Positions 47,675 to 58,694 of a stretch of DNA of 64,000 bases are shown here, piece by piece; positions within the stretch are counted from its first letter, which is position 1; the number at the start of each line of letters is the position of its first letter. The notes below the pieces were generated by a model. The model saw only the letters and a program-made list of their open reading frames with translations, did no database searches and had not been told where the DNA came from. The DNA is from Sanderia malayensis (taxonomy: Eukaryota; Cnidaria; Scyphozoa; Semaeostomeae; Pelagiidae), in contig RQOL01000660.1 in NCBI GenBank assembly GCA_013076295.1, positions 310,001-374,000 of the forward strand. Reading direction: 5' to 3'. The position numbers and the translations under genes are program-made.

Positions 47675-47870
47675 AATGTCAAACAATGAGTTTCCAGTTA
47701 ATACCAGAAGCAAATTCACTTGAAACTTGTTGAATTTGTGGTTTTTGGTAGAAGAACACTGATTTTACAATGCAAAATTGGAGTATTACCTTAGTTGGAC
47801 TTCAAGAACTACCGATTTGCATACACAGACATTTAATAATAAAGTCTTTGAAAAAATTGCTGATGTGTAG
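47675..47870 (+). repeat. Direct repeat R3, copy 1
   Basis: Shares with 49330-49540 'atgtcaaacaa.gag/aatttccag/ca', 'aattggagta.tacc', 'ttggacttcaagaac.accg.tttgcata' and 'aataataaagt'. Neither copy has an intact reading frame related to a known protein. Confidence 0.55.
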
Positions 47871-49329
47871 GGTTGTTAGTAAAGCTGAATTGACATCAAT
47901 GGTTATATTTCATCATGACAAAAGTGTTTTTTATTCCTTGAGTGCCCACAATGACCCTCCACAACACTGTGATAAAACGTTTTTTATGTCACAACGAGCG
48001 ATAGTGGTCGTCAATGACAGAAAAATGACTGAGAATGGCTGTAATAAGAAGCACACCGTTATGTGAAATGTTTTCAACAACTGCTTGTTATGACAATGTG
48101 AAAGGTCCTTAGCAAAGCACTTGGATCTGCAAATGATATAAGTTAACCAGGTGTTATTGGAGTATTTCTTTGGCTCCACGATCATCAAGAACTGTTAAGC
48201 CCCCCTGTGCTGATTAGCGAGTAACAACAAGCTGATCGAAGTAGCTAGAACGACGGATGCGAAGGGACATGACTAAAGAGGGTAGTGCAAGAACAATGAC
48301 GTAATGGCCTCGTTATGATGTTAAGTTGTTGGTTGTAGAAATAAAGCACGTCCAACCGAATTTGTACCAGAAACTGTATCTAGTTGAGACAAAGTCACGC
48401 TGTTGTTATTATATCTTAAATTGATGATGTAAATGATTTCGATTACGTAGTGGGGTAATCCCCAAGGAGAGGGTATATGTAGATGGTGCTTGCTCCCCTA
48501 TAATATGGTTCCAATTGGAGAGGTATCATGGACAGGTAGGGTATGACCATATCTTCATTGGTTTTAACACCTTTAGCCCATGACGGTATAATATTCAGTG
48601 AGTAAACTCATTACTTCACTTTTTGCAAATTTTGTTTACGCAGCCTCGCTATGGTGGCATTTCTCATCACCAACGAATATTTATCTCTCTAATTTATATA
48701 ATCTCTTTAGAGCCCTTTACGACACTTATTTTAAAATGCAATAATATGTCTTCGCATATTTTTATAAAGAGTCTCATAACAATATATACAGTCTCCTAGT
48801 ACTATCGGACAAAGTGGTTTTTGCCCCGATTCCCGACACCTCTTTCGAAAGACAATTTAACTTATGTCCCAACTCTATAAAGCCTCTATCAACAATGACG
48901 AAATTAAGATTGCCATAAAACTCATAGAATGTATTTGGCTATTATTTCAAGGGATCATTTTTTAAGTATATTTGAGAACTTTATCAAACCCCCTTTTTCT
49001 ATCAAGCCCCTTTTCTTATACGCCCCTTCACTGGAACCTGATAAATAAGCCCCCGGGGGGGGGGGCTTAATAATACTGAAGTGCTAAAACGGACGCCGTC
49101 CGGAGAGTAGTAAAAAAAAGGTAATCAAGTAATCTGAGTAGCCTCAAACTGCCATTGAAGAAACATAAGAAAAAAAAGCAAACGAAACTATTGGAAATAA
49201 AAGTTCTGTTGTCTATTGGGTTTACCTGAGAACTAATTTTGAAGGCCTTTCAGGAAAATGCCTAGTTAAGTTATGAATTACAAGATTTTTCGATCAGCAG
49301 CAAACTGACGCGAATCTGATACTCTTGTT
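47871..49329. other. Intergenic stretch, no gene seen
   Basis: AT-rich sequence with a degraded 'aagccccc...cgccccttc' repeat at about 48985-49070 ending in a C/G run. No homologous reading frame, RNA gene or complete transposon was recognised. Confidence 0.4.
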
Positions 49330-49540
49330 ATTAGTGTATGTCAAACAACGAATTTTCAATGAATACCGGGCACAAAAGAATTGGATTCTTATTTGATATC
49401 AATTGGACTTGGTGCAAATACAATGGCTCACGATGCACAATTGGAGTAGTATTACCCCAGCTTGGCTTCAAGAACCACCGGTTTACATACTATAATACAA
49501 AGTTTAATATCAGGTTTTTCAAGGAAATGCCGAATACCAT
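49330..49540 (+). repeat. Direct repeat R3, copy 2
   Basis: See 47675-47870. It continues into 'ggaaatgccgaat' motifs, which recur at 49690 and, as 'ggagtaccgaattgac', near 55070 beyond the MULE. Fragments of one repeat family therefore lie on both sides of the transposase. Confidence 0.5.
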
Positions 49541-50300
49541 TGCGAACTGCAACATCATTGACTTTGAGATTGAATAATGAAAAATAAGCTTGGAATATAA
49601 TGTCTTGAGAGATAAATGCCAACCTCAAACTGCGTCAAAAGATGCAGGGCCTTCACCTTTAGTGTTTATGTAAGAATGTATTAAGATCTTTTAAGGAAAT
49701 GCCGAATTGAGTTTCAATTCAAAATTACTGTTTTTGAAATACGATGCAGTAAAAAGAGCTCTGACAATGGTTCATCTGAATGATATTCCAACGCCAACCT
49801 GCGTCAATAGATCAAAATCTCTGAAACTGACTGTAAATTGAAATACGCTATTATGATCAGTAATTTCATATGTTGTGGCTATGTGGAGACTGCATTATAT
49901 TTGATGCATATGTTGCAGATGCAACCTGTTAAATTTCTTTAGAGCTGAGCTCCTCATGCCCTTCTGATTTCTTCATTTTTGACTGTGTTCATATCATTTC
50001 CATTCGGTACCAAATATTCAAATGAAAGGTTTCGGGTTTAGTTTGCAGCTATAAGACCTGAATGGCTTTTACGCACAATTTTGTATCAAATTGGGAAGCT
50101 CCATCATAGCTACTTGTTTTGGTGACTATGGTGTCCTGTGAACAACCAGAAAGCTATGCGTCTATTTGACAAGCTTATGTTTATTTTGCTTTGGTAGAAT
50201 GTTGTGGAGGGTTCTGATTAACTTCAATTGCTTTGACATCAAGTACATAATTACTTGATGTCAATGTCATATATCAAGCACATATGATGTCAATATTGGC

Positions 50301-50534
50301 ATGAAATCAATTGGATCTGTGATTGTTAATCCAGAAACAGATACTATTTTAGCTTCTGCTTATGACTGCACAATGTCTGGAGACCAATTGATTTATTCAA
50401 TTGTTGTTTGTATTGACCTAATTGCTAAACATCAAAGAGAAGGTGCCTTGAAGCACCCAGTCATCAGAGGCACACCCAGGAGTTCTACTCTTACCTACCC
50501 CTCTTTCGGCATCCCTGGATGTATTGAAGCATAG
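50301..50534 (+). pseudogene. Fragment resembling tRNA adenosine deaminase subunit ADAT3
   Basis: The first ~50 codons read IGSVIVNPETDTILASAYDC, then SIVVCIDLIAKHQ. This resembles the start of the deaminase domain of ADAT3, the non-catalytic partner of ADAT2 in the enzyme that makes inosine-34 in tRNAs. There the corresponding pattern is V-G-x-V-I-V-D-P-x-x-D, then an H-A-V-M-V-C-x-D-L-V block. Here the zinc-binding His position reads YSIVV, and after ~55 residues the match stops. The downstream CxxC half is missing, so it is a short non-functional piece. The identification is from memory of the motif and is tentative. It lies about 80 bp before the MULE transposase frame. Confidence 0.45.
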
Positions 50535-50615
50535 TTCTATATACAATTTTATTAGTTTTATTTAGGTCCACAATGAAAGTCACCTGATATTTCACTTTGT
50601 TATTAGCAATATCTC

Positions 50616-52732
50616 ATGAAATACCCAATCATCAATGAAGCATCCGGCAACCTCGTTTACACCTTGTCTCCCCATCAGTTCCAATACATTTCACTGCAGT
50701 TGCATGCAGTGGAATGTATTGGGACTGATGGGGGGGTTAATGTCTCCGATGCACTAAAGTCCGTTTTCTGCGAGGCTCAACATTTACTGTGCGGTATGCA
50801 CATGAAGGACAATGTGGAGAGAAAGCTTTCGGAACTTGCAATTAAAGGACAGCCAAAGTAAGTTTCAACTCAATTGCTTTTTGGCCTATTCTTATGTTGC
50901 TTGTGCATAAATGTTGAACAAATGTTCGGATGAATGCTCTTAAAATGATGCTTCCAAATAAGGGCATATTTTAGCAAAGACCTAAATACTTGCATTTCTT
51001 TGAGATTTTTCAATTCAGAAATTTATACATACCTATAAGTCAACCTTAATCATTGAAAAGAGTTGTTTTGTGGGATGAATAGTAAACAATTGTAATTGAG
51101 CAAAGTTAACAACAAAGGTTGACTATAACAGCAGTAGCAACAACAACAATGCTAACAGTAGTAATAATGATGATGAAAACTGCTATTATTTAGGGAGACT
51201 TAGGAGGTATAAGTTTTTCTACAATAATAGTTAGTAATAATGATAATAATAACGAACGCCGTTTGATAATAATAACAATAATACGTTTAGAAATAACTGT
51301 TTATCATTTCAATTTTATAGAAACACTATACTGAAAGACATTTTTGGACGAAGATTGGACAGCGAAAAGGAACCAGGTCTTGTTGATTGTTGGGAAGCTG
51401 AAGAAATTGATGCAAATTTTGAAGTACTTGCAGCAAAGTGGAAAGGGATGCATAAAAATGGTTCTAGTTTTGCCAACTACTTCAGGCTGCATAAACTTCA
51501 ACTGGTGAAAAATTGTATGTCTGCAAAGATAAGAGCATCTGTTGGCCTTGGGTATCCGCCAGAAGTATATACCCAAAACGCAAACGAGTGTATGAATTCC
51601 ATTCTGAAGAGAAACCTGCCAGATAGAAAGCTGAGCCCGAAAGAAGCTGCACAGGCCGTGGAAGCATGCGTTAGAGAGCAAGAGACACAAGTCAATTTGG
51701 CTCTGATTGGTGCTGGAGAATTGCGATTGGCAGATGACTACAAGCATTTCCAAATTGAGCAATGTAAGTTCTATTACATGAGCACATTGCAAAGGAAAGC
51801 TTTCGCCTCAAAGTTCCAGAAAGCTGTCGTCAAAGTATGCAAACTGCCAGAGGTGGATAAAAGTGTGGCACGCCCTTTACCATCGACATCGAGCAGTGAA
51901 AGTACAGCAAGTATCTGCAAACTTTCCATCCAACCAGACGAAAGCAGAATCCTATACCCACCATTCTCTATTGTAGAAGAAATATTTCAAGACGCATCTG
52001 CAATAGTGAATGGAAATGGTGTTTTGAAAGCTCCTGGTTCATCTATCACATATATTGTCGCAAACGAAGAGAAGGCAAATAATCCATTCGTGATCAGCAT
52101 AAACAACAATGCAGTAGAATGCTCAAGTGAAAAATGCCTAAAATTTAAAGCATACAAAATTTGCAACCACGCAATTGCTGTTGCAGAAACACATGGAAGC
52201 CTTGGCCCTTATTTGGCCAAGTTCAACCTGACCAATCGGCAGTCAATTTCAGCACTTGTGGACATTGGGCACTCCTCTAGTGCAGGCAAGAAGGCCACAA
52301 AAGCCACACAAAAAAAGAAAGGGCCCGGCAAAAAAAACCAAACCAATGTTGTCTGGATACAAAGTTCCAGAAAGGCCCGCTTTTCCTGACCCCATGCCTG
52401 GCGCATATAATGTAACACTATTGTAGTTTTGCCACGAGAAGACATCGTCTTGCTACGGTTGTGGAGGAAAGTTTAAGGTCAATGACAAAATTCCCGACCC
52501 TCCCAGCAATCTTGTCATAGTCTCAAAAGCTTGCAGGGAGTACTACCAAAAGGGTGTCAGTGAAAAACAATTCTCTCCTCTTCGAAATGTTTATTTTCAT
52601 TTTAATAGCGAGTGCGTCAAGAGGAAAAATGGCTGCTTTGTTCCATGCCTTGCACAAATTCAAATTGATGTGAAGCCATTTCTGATGCCTCAGCACAGAG
52701 AGGTTCTTAAAGGATGTGGCATATTACTTTAA
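50616..52732 (+). pseudogene. MULE-type (Mutator-like) transposase gene, 5'-truncated and frameshifted
   Basis: Two exons, up to 50857 and from 51321, join in frame across a GT-AG intron, giving a reading frame that ends at 52389. The MULE core is visible as CIGTDGG (the second catalytic Asp region), then AQHLLCGMHMKDNVERKLSE and TILKDIFGRRLDS. Next comes QNANECMNSILKRNLPDRKL, then a SWIM-like zinc-finger segment CSSEKCLKFKAYKICNHAIA. Similarity continues past the stop in another frame: LSGYKVPERPAFPDPMPGAY, a TAG at ~52424, then SSCYGCGGKFKVNDKIPDPP and onward to 52732. The original protein therefore ran on, and was broken by a frameshift in the A run near 52330 and by a stop codon. The N-terminal part with the first catalytic Asp is not found. 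The copy is inactive. Confidence 0.8.
50670..50734. repeat. Imperfect 65-bp palindrome inside the MULE transposase
   Basis: CCCCATCAGTTCCAATACAT and the following bases to 'ctgca' are matched in inverted orientation by 'tgcag' through 'gtattgggactgatgggg', around a centre near 50702. The right arm is the genuine coding sequence for the conserved CIGTDG motif, so the left arm is an inverted copy of it. Confidence 0.88.
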
Positions 52733-53159
52733 AGTTGCCCCTTGAGAAACTAAATTGTTTTAACCACGTGTTACTAGACATTTTGCTCAACTATATTGGT
52801 TTGTTTTGGTTTTTTGGTTTTGGTTTTTATATGTGCATTTCAGATTTGAATTACACTCTTAAGCAAGTGTAATAAAGTTGCAAAAGGATTGTTATGGAGG
52901 GTTGTACAAATGAAATTAAGACAAGTTTGTTATGTTTATTTTCAAGTTTGTGTTAAGAAGCCGCCATTATTAATTAGCCGGGTGGGGGTGGGAAATATGG
53001 TATGGGCAAAAATTCAGATCCCTTGCATTCTAGCCATAAACAGTTTCAAGGGGGTGAATGTTTTTTCTTTAAAATTTGTGAATTTTCGAAAAAAGACGTT
53101 AAACTTTGTTGTTTTGTTACATTAACTGTTTTGTTAAATTTGATTTTGCCACACGAAAC

Positions 53160-53240
53160 GTTTATTGTTGTTGAAATTATTATGTTTATTATTATTATGT
53201 TTATTATTATGTTTATTGTTGTTGAAATAAATAATAAATA
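53160..53240. repeat. 'attatt(atg)ttt' low-complexity repeat
   Basis: Short repeats of 'attattatgtttatt' and 'gttgttgaaat' downstream of the MULE. No gene. Confidence 0.75.
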
Positions 53241-53698
53241 AGTATATCTCTGGATATGTGTCCTGCTGATACACGTTACATTAGAAAAACTACTTAAAAT
53301 CTAGCACGTTTCCGTATCCAAAAATTTCATAAAGACTCAAGAAACCTTTGGTAGCAAAATGAGTTTCAAAAATATATTTCTACAAGTAACTCGTTGTGAT
53401 CGAGGGGAAGAAACCTACTGTTGGGGATGAAGATGATTGAGAAAGATCTTGTTGCCGTAGTCTTTTGGGTTTAGTGTTGTTGGGCCGCCGTTTGTGCAGT
53501 GTTGGAGATACTGTTGTCGTTGTTTGTCGTTTGTCGACAGTCGTTATTGTATGCTCTAAAGAAGCTCTTGGTTTCGTGACAGAAATGAAGGACTAAATAT
53601 GATTGTGTAATTTTGTGTATTTTATGTGTGCGTACTATTTGCTTGTTCGAGTTTCATGAGAGAAACATTGGTGAACAGAGAAAGAGTAGAGCCTTAGA

Positions 53699-53737
53699 CA
53701 ACTTGGTTCCTGTCTAAGTTAGACAGGAACCAAGTTG
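53699..53737. repeat. 39-bp perfect palindrome
   Basis: CAACTTGGTTCCTGTCTAA, a single G, then the exact reverse complement. It sits about 100 bp before another inverted-repeat element (53836-54100). Confidence 0.9.
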
Positions 53738-53835
53738 ACAATTTATCAAGAAGTTACGAATGTAAATATCGTGATGCCCGGAAATATCACCGAAGATATC
53801 ACCGAAGCCTTAACAATTAATTTAAATTACTTCAT

Positions 53836-54100
53836 AAATGGGGATTCCCTCTGGTCCGACACTATGGTCTGGTCTTATGGTCTGGTCCTATGGTCCGGTC
53901 CTATGGTCCGGTCACATGGTCTGGTCCGGGGTCCGGGGTTTGGGGTCCATAGTCTCAAGATCCGGTTAATAGACTATGCCGTATGGAGCATAGTCTATTA
54001 ACCAGACCCTGAGACTATGGACCCCGGACCCCGTACCAGATCATTCGACCGGACCATAGGACCAGACCATAAGACTAGTCCATGGGGAATCCCCATTTAA
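53836..54100. mobile_element. Foldback element made of 'tatggtctggtcc' repeats
   Basis: The outer inverted ends are 'aatggggattccc' and 'gggaatccccatt'. The left half has 11-12-bp tandem 'ctatggtc(c/t)ggt' units, and the right half has the complementary 'accggaccatagg' units. The centre is 'atagactatgc' against 'gcatagtctat' (about 53971-54000). Short, non-coding and capable of forming a cruciform. Confidence 0.85.
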
Positions 54101-54224
54101 GTAGTTCCGCAAAATAACCATGCATGAACATGACCTGCAACATCGGATAAGCTTTACGGGGTGGACTTGAACGTTTGTTCAACGTCGTAGGAGGGTTGTT
54201 TGTCCCGCATACCGGAAAAAGAGG

Positions 54225-54325
54225 ACCCGTGACCCTATGCGAGGACCAGGACCCAGGACTAAGGGCCCAGAACTAAGGACCCAGGATTCAGGACCTAGAA
54301 CTCAGGACCCAGAACTTCAATTCAA
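54225..54325. repeat. Tandem 'aggacccagaact' repeat
   Basis: About seven imperfect copies of a 13-14-bp 'aggacccag(a/g)act' unit immediately after the 53836-54100 foldback element. The motif may be related to that element's 'ggaccagacc' repeats. Confidence 0.8.
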
Positions 54326-56448
54326 TTCACGCTTCAATTCAGCATACAGACGTTATTATTTTATTATAACAAACAGCAAAGCAAGTGTGAGAATGTAACA
54401 GAGCATACAAAAAGCAAATAGCGAATTTAAATGAGATATGGAGGAGGTATTACAACTTAATTAAGCAATTTTCTAAAATGTGCCGATGTTCTGAAAGCAG
54501 CAATGGCTTAACGTTCTCAATAACTTTAACTTGCTCTGGATTGAAAAATTGATTTATGCTCTCAACACAGCGATAGCTAAAGTGGAAATACACATTTTTC
54601 GATTCAGGTGATATGACTTGCTGTCCTGTCACTTTATCTATATATATATGCGTTGTATTGGGTAGCCTTTCTCGTAAAACAACCCACCCCAGCCATAACA
54701 GCGGCTGACATTGCTGTGTACGAACCTCAATAGTGTTAAAACATAAGTGTTTGCCGCTGGTTGAGGCAAGGAAGGTTAATGTTGATGCCAGACCAATGGA
54801 ACGGGAGTAAGAGAAGCTGTGATGCGTTTACAGGTTGCACACAGGTGGTAGGTTCATCATTTTACTTCAATTGCATCACACGATGGCAAAATATGAAAGT
54901 CAGCAAACAGCAATTACAAGTGTGATACTGTGCTGAAAAAAATGACAAAAGGTAAATTACCAAATAAACTTTCTGTAATACAAAATAAGCAAACGAGACC
55001 GAGCTGGTCTAATATGAATATTCTTGTTCTGAGATTGTGTTGATCTAAAACCAATTTTGAAGATCTTTCAAGGAGTACCGAATTGACTTTTAATTCAACA
55101 GAAGTGGCTGGTGCTTTTTACGTCGTAAATAGGTTGTAAATACCTTAGGTGTATTAAATTTCGTTGTGTATTGTAATTCGCGCGTCCGTAAATTCACGCT
55201 TCTTAAATTCGCGCACCATTCTTTCATATTTTTGCGCAGTCTTGAATTGACGTCATATGGAAAGTACGACTGATGGTTAAATAGCTAGTTTAAGAAAATC
55301 ATATTTTCAAACGTTCTTTTTTACTCAAAGTAATATTTTTACAAGAATTTTTACACACCCCAGCGCTCTTGTGCTAAAAAAATGCCCTTCTTAACAGTTT
55401 TTCAGACGGGCTTTGCATACGATCATAAATTTACGCGTTAACCACTTTGCTTCTATTGGCTTCAAAATGCTAATTTTAAGTCTATTGTGACTCGTTTTGG
55501 CTCACAACCACTATGTCATTCTTACCCAAAGAAACGATTTAAAAGCAATTATTCCAAAAATTTTTTAATATGAGGCCCCGACGGGATTTTTAATATCATG
55601 AAAGAAAATATCATAAACTTTTAAACGTTTAGTAAACCTGCATTTTTCTCACCTTGTTTGTATTTTCCAGATTTATATTTTTTCTCATCGTCTGTAATCT
55701 TTGGAAGAAGCACAAAAGTTCAACTAACACTACATTACACTATCATTGTACTATAATTACATCCACAAAGGCGTGACTAACGTCTATTTTTAACATTAAT
55801 TGATTATTTGATTATAAAAATTTCTTTAATTAATCAAGATTTCGCAGCTGCAAATTGTCGAGCACATAATTTTTAATCTTCTTTCGAGCGTTGATTTTTG
55901 CTTTGTAAATTTAGTAGGGATCATTGATAGCGACGACACACAAAAATGGTCAAATTTCATCAAAATAAATCATCTACGCATCTAATTTCACGCTTTTTGC
56001 ATTTATCTTCAGCATTTTTGTTTTCTTCGTCCTCGTGTTCATTATTTTCAATGAGAGGCCAATCAAGCTGAAGGGCACATTGTTTGAGCAACGTAATCTT
56101 TTAAACGTTGAACTTAGAGCTTTTTTGTCAACGCAGCTGATCTACGGGGGAAGCACAAGTCATTGTCTTCCACAAGAGGCTAGATTTCCAGAAGGCTTTG
56201 GTGTGACATACATATCAAACAATTGGAGCAACGAAAAAAAGTCATTCACTTTTTGAATTCAGTGATTTTTCTCTTTGTGTCAAAAGAACGAGATGAATTG
56301 AAGCTCCAGAGGGAACAGAGAGCGCTATTATTCAACCTACCAGTTAAACAGAATCAGAAATGCTCTGGTCAAACAGATAGATCGTCAGAATATCTAAGCA
56401 CAGTTGTCTGAGACTAGCCACATCCAACAACTGCATGCCAAATATGGT
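54326..56448. other. Intergenic stretch, no gene recognised
   Basis: AT-rich sequence. A block at about 54990-55130 ('ccaattttgaagatctttca', 'accgaattgac') resembles 49220-49260 and 49685-49725 on the other side of the MULE. Two adjoining frames at 56035-56411 do not match any family I know. Confidence 0.4.
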
Positions 56449-56789
56449 TACTCTTAGGTGCCTAATTGCCGTTTCCCCCCCCCCCGCTAATTAATTTTTG
56501 AAAATTTTTCCAACCCCCCGCTCCTATTAGGACCCCCCCCCCCGCTTATTAAATTTTTCAACTTCGCGTAAGTGACGCGTATTGAAAATTCATATCAGAG
56601 TATTCAAAATCACAAAATACATAGCTACCAGTCTTGCATAGACAAAATAAGATAAAAATTGAGTCATAAAAATCAACAAAAATCTAACCCCCCCCCCCCG
56701 CTAATTGGGACCCCCGGCAATTAATTTTCAACAAAAAATCCAACCCCCCCGCTAATTGGGACCCCCCGGCAATTAGGCACCTAAGAGTA
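56449..56789. mobile_element. MITE with 'tactcttaggtgcctaattg' inverted ends, copy 2
   Basis: The same termini as 31267-31549 ('tactcttaggtgcctaatt' and 'aattaggcacctaagagta') but with the interior in the opposite orientation: C-rich 'ccccccgcta' blocks and 'cttcgcgtaagtgacgcgta'. A C-rich block ('aattgggacccc') is duplicated near the right end. Confidence 0.82.
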
Positions 56790-57189
56790 CTAATTGGAAA
56801 CGAAAATTAGAGAAAATTGCCTTCTTGTGCAGGGGCGTATTTATTGGGTATGTGTGAAGCGGGCTTACACCTTTCCCCTAATTTTTGCAAGCGGTGTAAA
56901 TATTTCGGCAAAATTTACCATCGATTTGTAAAGATCAAACTTAAAGTTACCTATAAAATACCTTTTGGGCTAAAAATAATGAAATTATTTACAGCTTTGT
57001 GCTTTTCATTGAAATTCTCATTCATTAAGTTTTTGAAAATTGTATGGAAAACAGCAAAAACTTATTTGACACCCCTCTCCCCCACATATCTTTTTATTTT
57101 TATTAAATATACATAACGTATGCCAGTATAAACAATAACAATTGTATGCGATTAATATATGTCCAAATGCATGCCCAGGTATAGACTAT

Positions 57190-57560
57190 CGTAATAATGC
57201 TTCGATTAAACGCCCCCCTCGAGTAAAGGCCCCATATTTTAAATTTTAAAAAAATAAAAGCCCCCTCTATTAAACGCCCCCTTTTGTAGAGGGACGTGTA
57301 TATGAAACACACAGAACCGAAGCTGGTCCTTCTTTTAACATCATTGAGGAAAACGATGTTGATGATGACTTTGAACTAGGTATTTAGATGTTTTTTTGAA
57401 TTATTGGAACCAGACATTTTTAATTGTTACTCAGGGTTTCACGCTAAGTGCGATCATCATTAGGTGTTTATTAATAAACGCCTCCTCTTTTAAACGCCCC
57501 CTCGAATAGAAGCCCCTTAAAATATCAAAAGTTTAATAAACGCCCCGGGCATTTAATTAA
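57190..57560. repeat. Degraded 'taaacgccccc' repeats
   Basis: Clusters of 'attaaacgccccc(ct)', 'gagtaaaggcccc' and 'aaacgccccgggc' at 57205-57290 and 57470-57555, with a related 'aataagcgcc' block at 58170-58230. They are probably broken copies of the family ending 'cctcgaataagcccc' at 34308-34568. Confidence 0.5.
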
Positions 57561-58694
57561 AACATTACGATGTGGGGAAATGTCACCCCAGAGCTAGTAC
57601 AATAACGCACTGTGTGCTTTTGGACTATTATTTTTCTTTTATATGTTTATAATAGGTTTAACATAATTTGACATCATTGTCAGGTTCAACTTCCTTCCAG
57701 ATGCTTCCAGTTAGTATAGATCACTGATCTATAAGAAATCTGGATTGGATTGCGCATTGTGTGCTTCGAAAGTGAAGCTAAAACCAAATCGCGTATAAGA
57801 CCACTTTTCACGCATGACCTACATTGCCGTGGTGCTGTGAAGCAACATGATTGGTTTTCATTTCGTGAAAAGAAGAGGTACCAAGCATTACCAAGCAGTG
57901 TGTACTGAATTTAATCACACAGATCATTTTGAGATCGAGGAAAGACATTTTTTTCTTCTTTCGCTTTTTACAGCCAAAAGCACAACTGTGTACCAAGCTT
58001 AGTCATTGAAAGTTTTCACCATTACAACCAAGAGTGGTCCCTTGTGAAAAAATTCCCGGCTTCACATTTTGAGTTCCGCGCGTAATGGGATGCTCGATCC
58101 AGTTTTTTTATAGATCAGCGGTATAGATAACAAAACCATTTACTGCCTGCTCCATGCGCACGCACACTTTCGAATAAGCGCCGCCTAGTATAAGCGCCCC
58201 AGCAGTTGGTATTTTTAAAATAAGCGCATCACCTTTTTTCAAGTACTGAGTGGCACTTTTTCCTGAAAATTTGTTGGCACTATTTTATTTGATTAGAAAA
58301 ACTGCTTAATTTTAAAAATTTGTCTTTCCTTTTTTGAAGTTACAATAAGCGCTCTCCCTCAAAGTGAGTTTCGTAAAGATACTGATGATCCCAGTGTGCA
58401 CTGGTAATTCCATGAATTTTCTTCTAAGCCTCAGGCCTTATTATAGCCCTCTTTTCATAAGCCAAAATTTATTAAGCTCCTGTGAGCCGTCCGTGTCTTG
58501 ACAACAGAAGTTCATCGTATAGGCTTAAAATAGAATTATACTTAGGTATATTTTCTTCCGATGTACTCCAATGTCACTTTATGAAAGTAGGGCTGGACAG
58601 AGGAATCCCATAATTATGATGTTTTTATTATCATATTATCACTGTGTAATTACAATTTTATTAGAAAATCTTGATAAAATATTTCCGAACTCTT

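Noticed and set aside
56035..56411. Two adjoining plus-strand frames (73 and 62 aa)
   Set aside because: Some protein-like composition (KERDELKLQREQRALL), but no recognised family, start context or splice partner could be supported.
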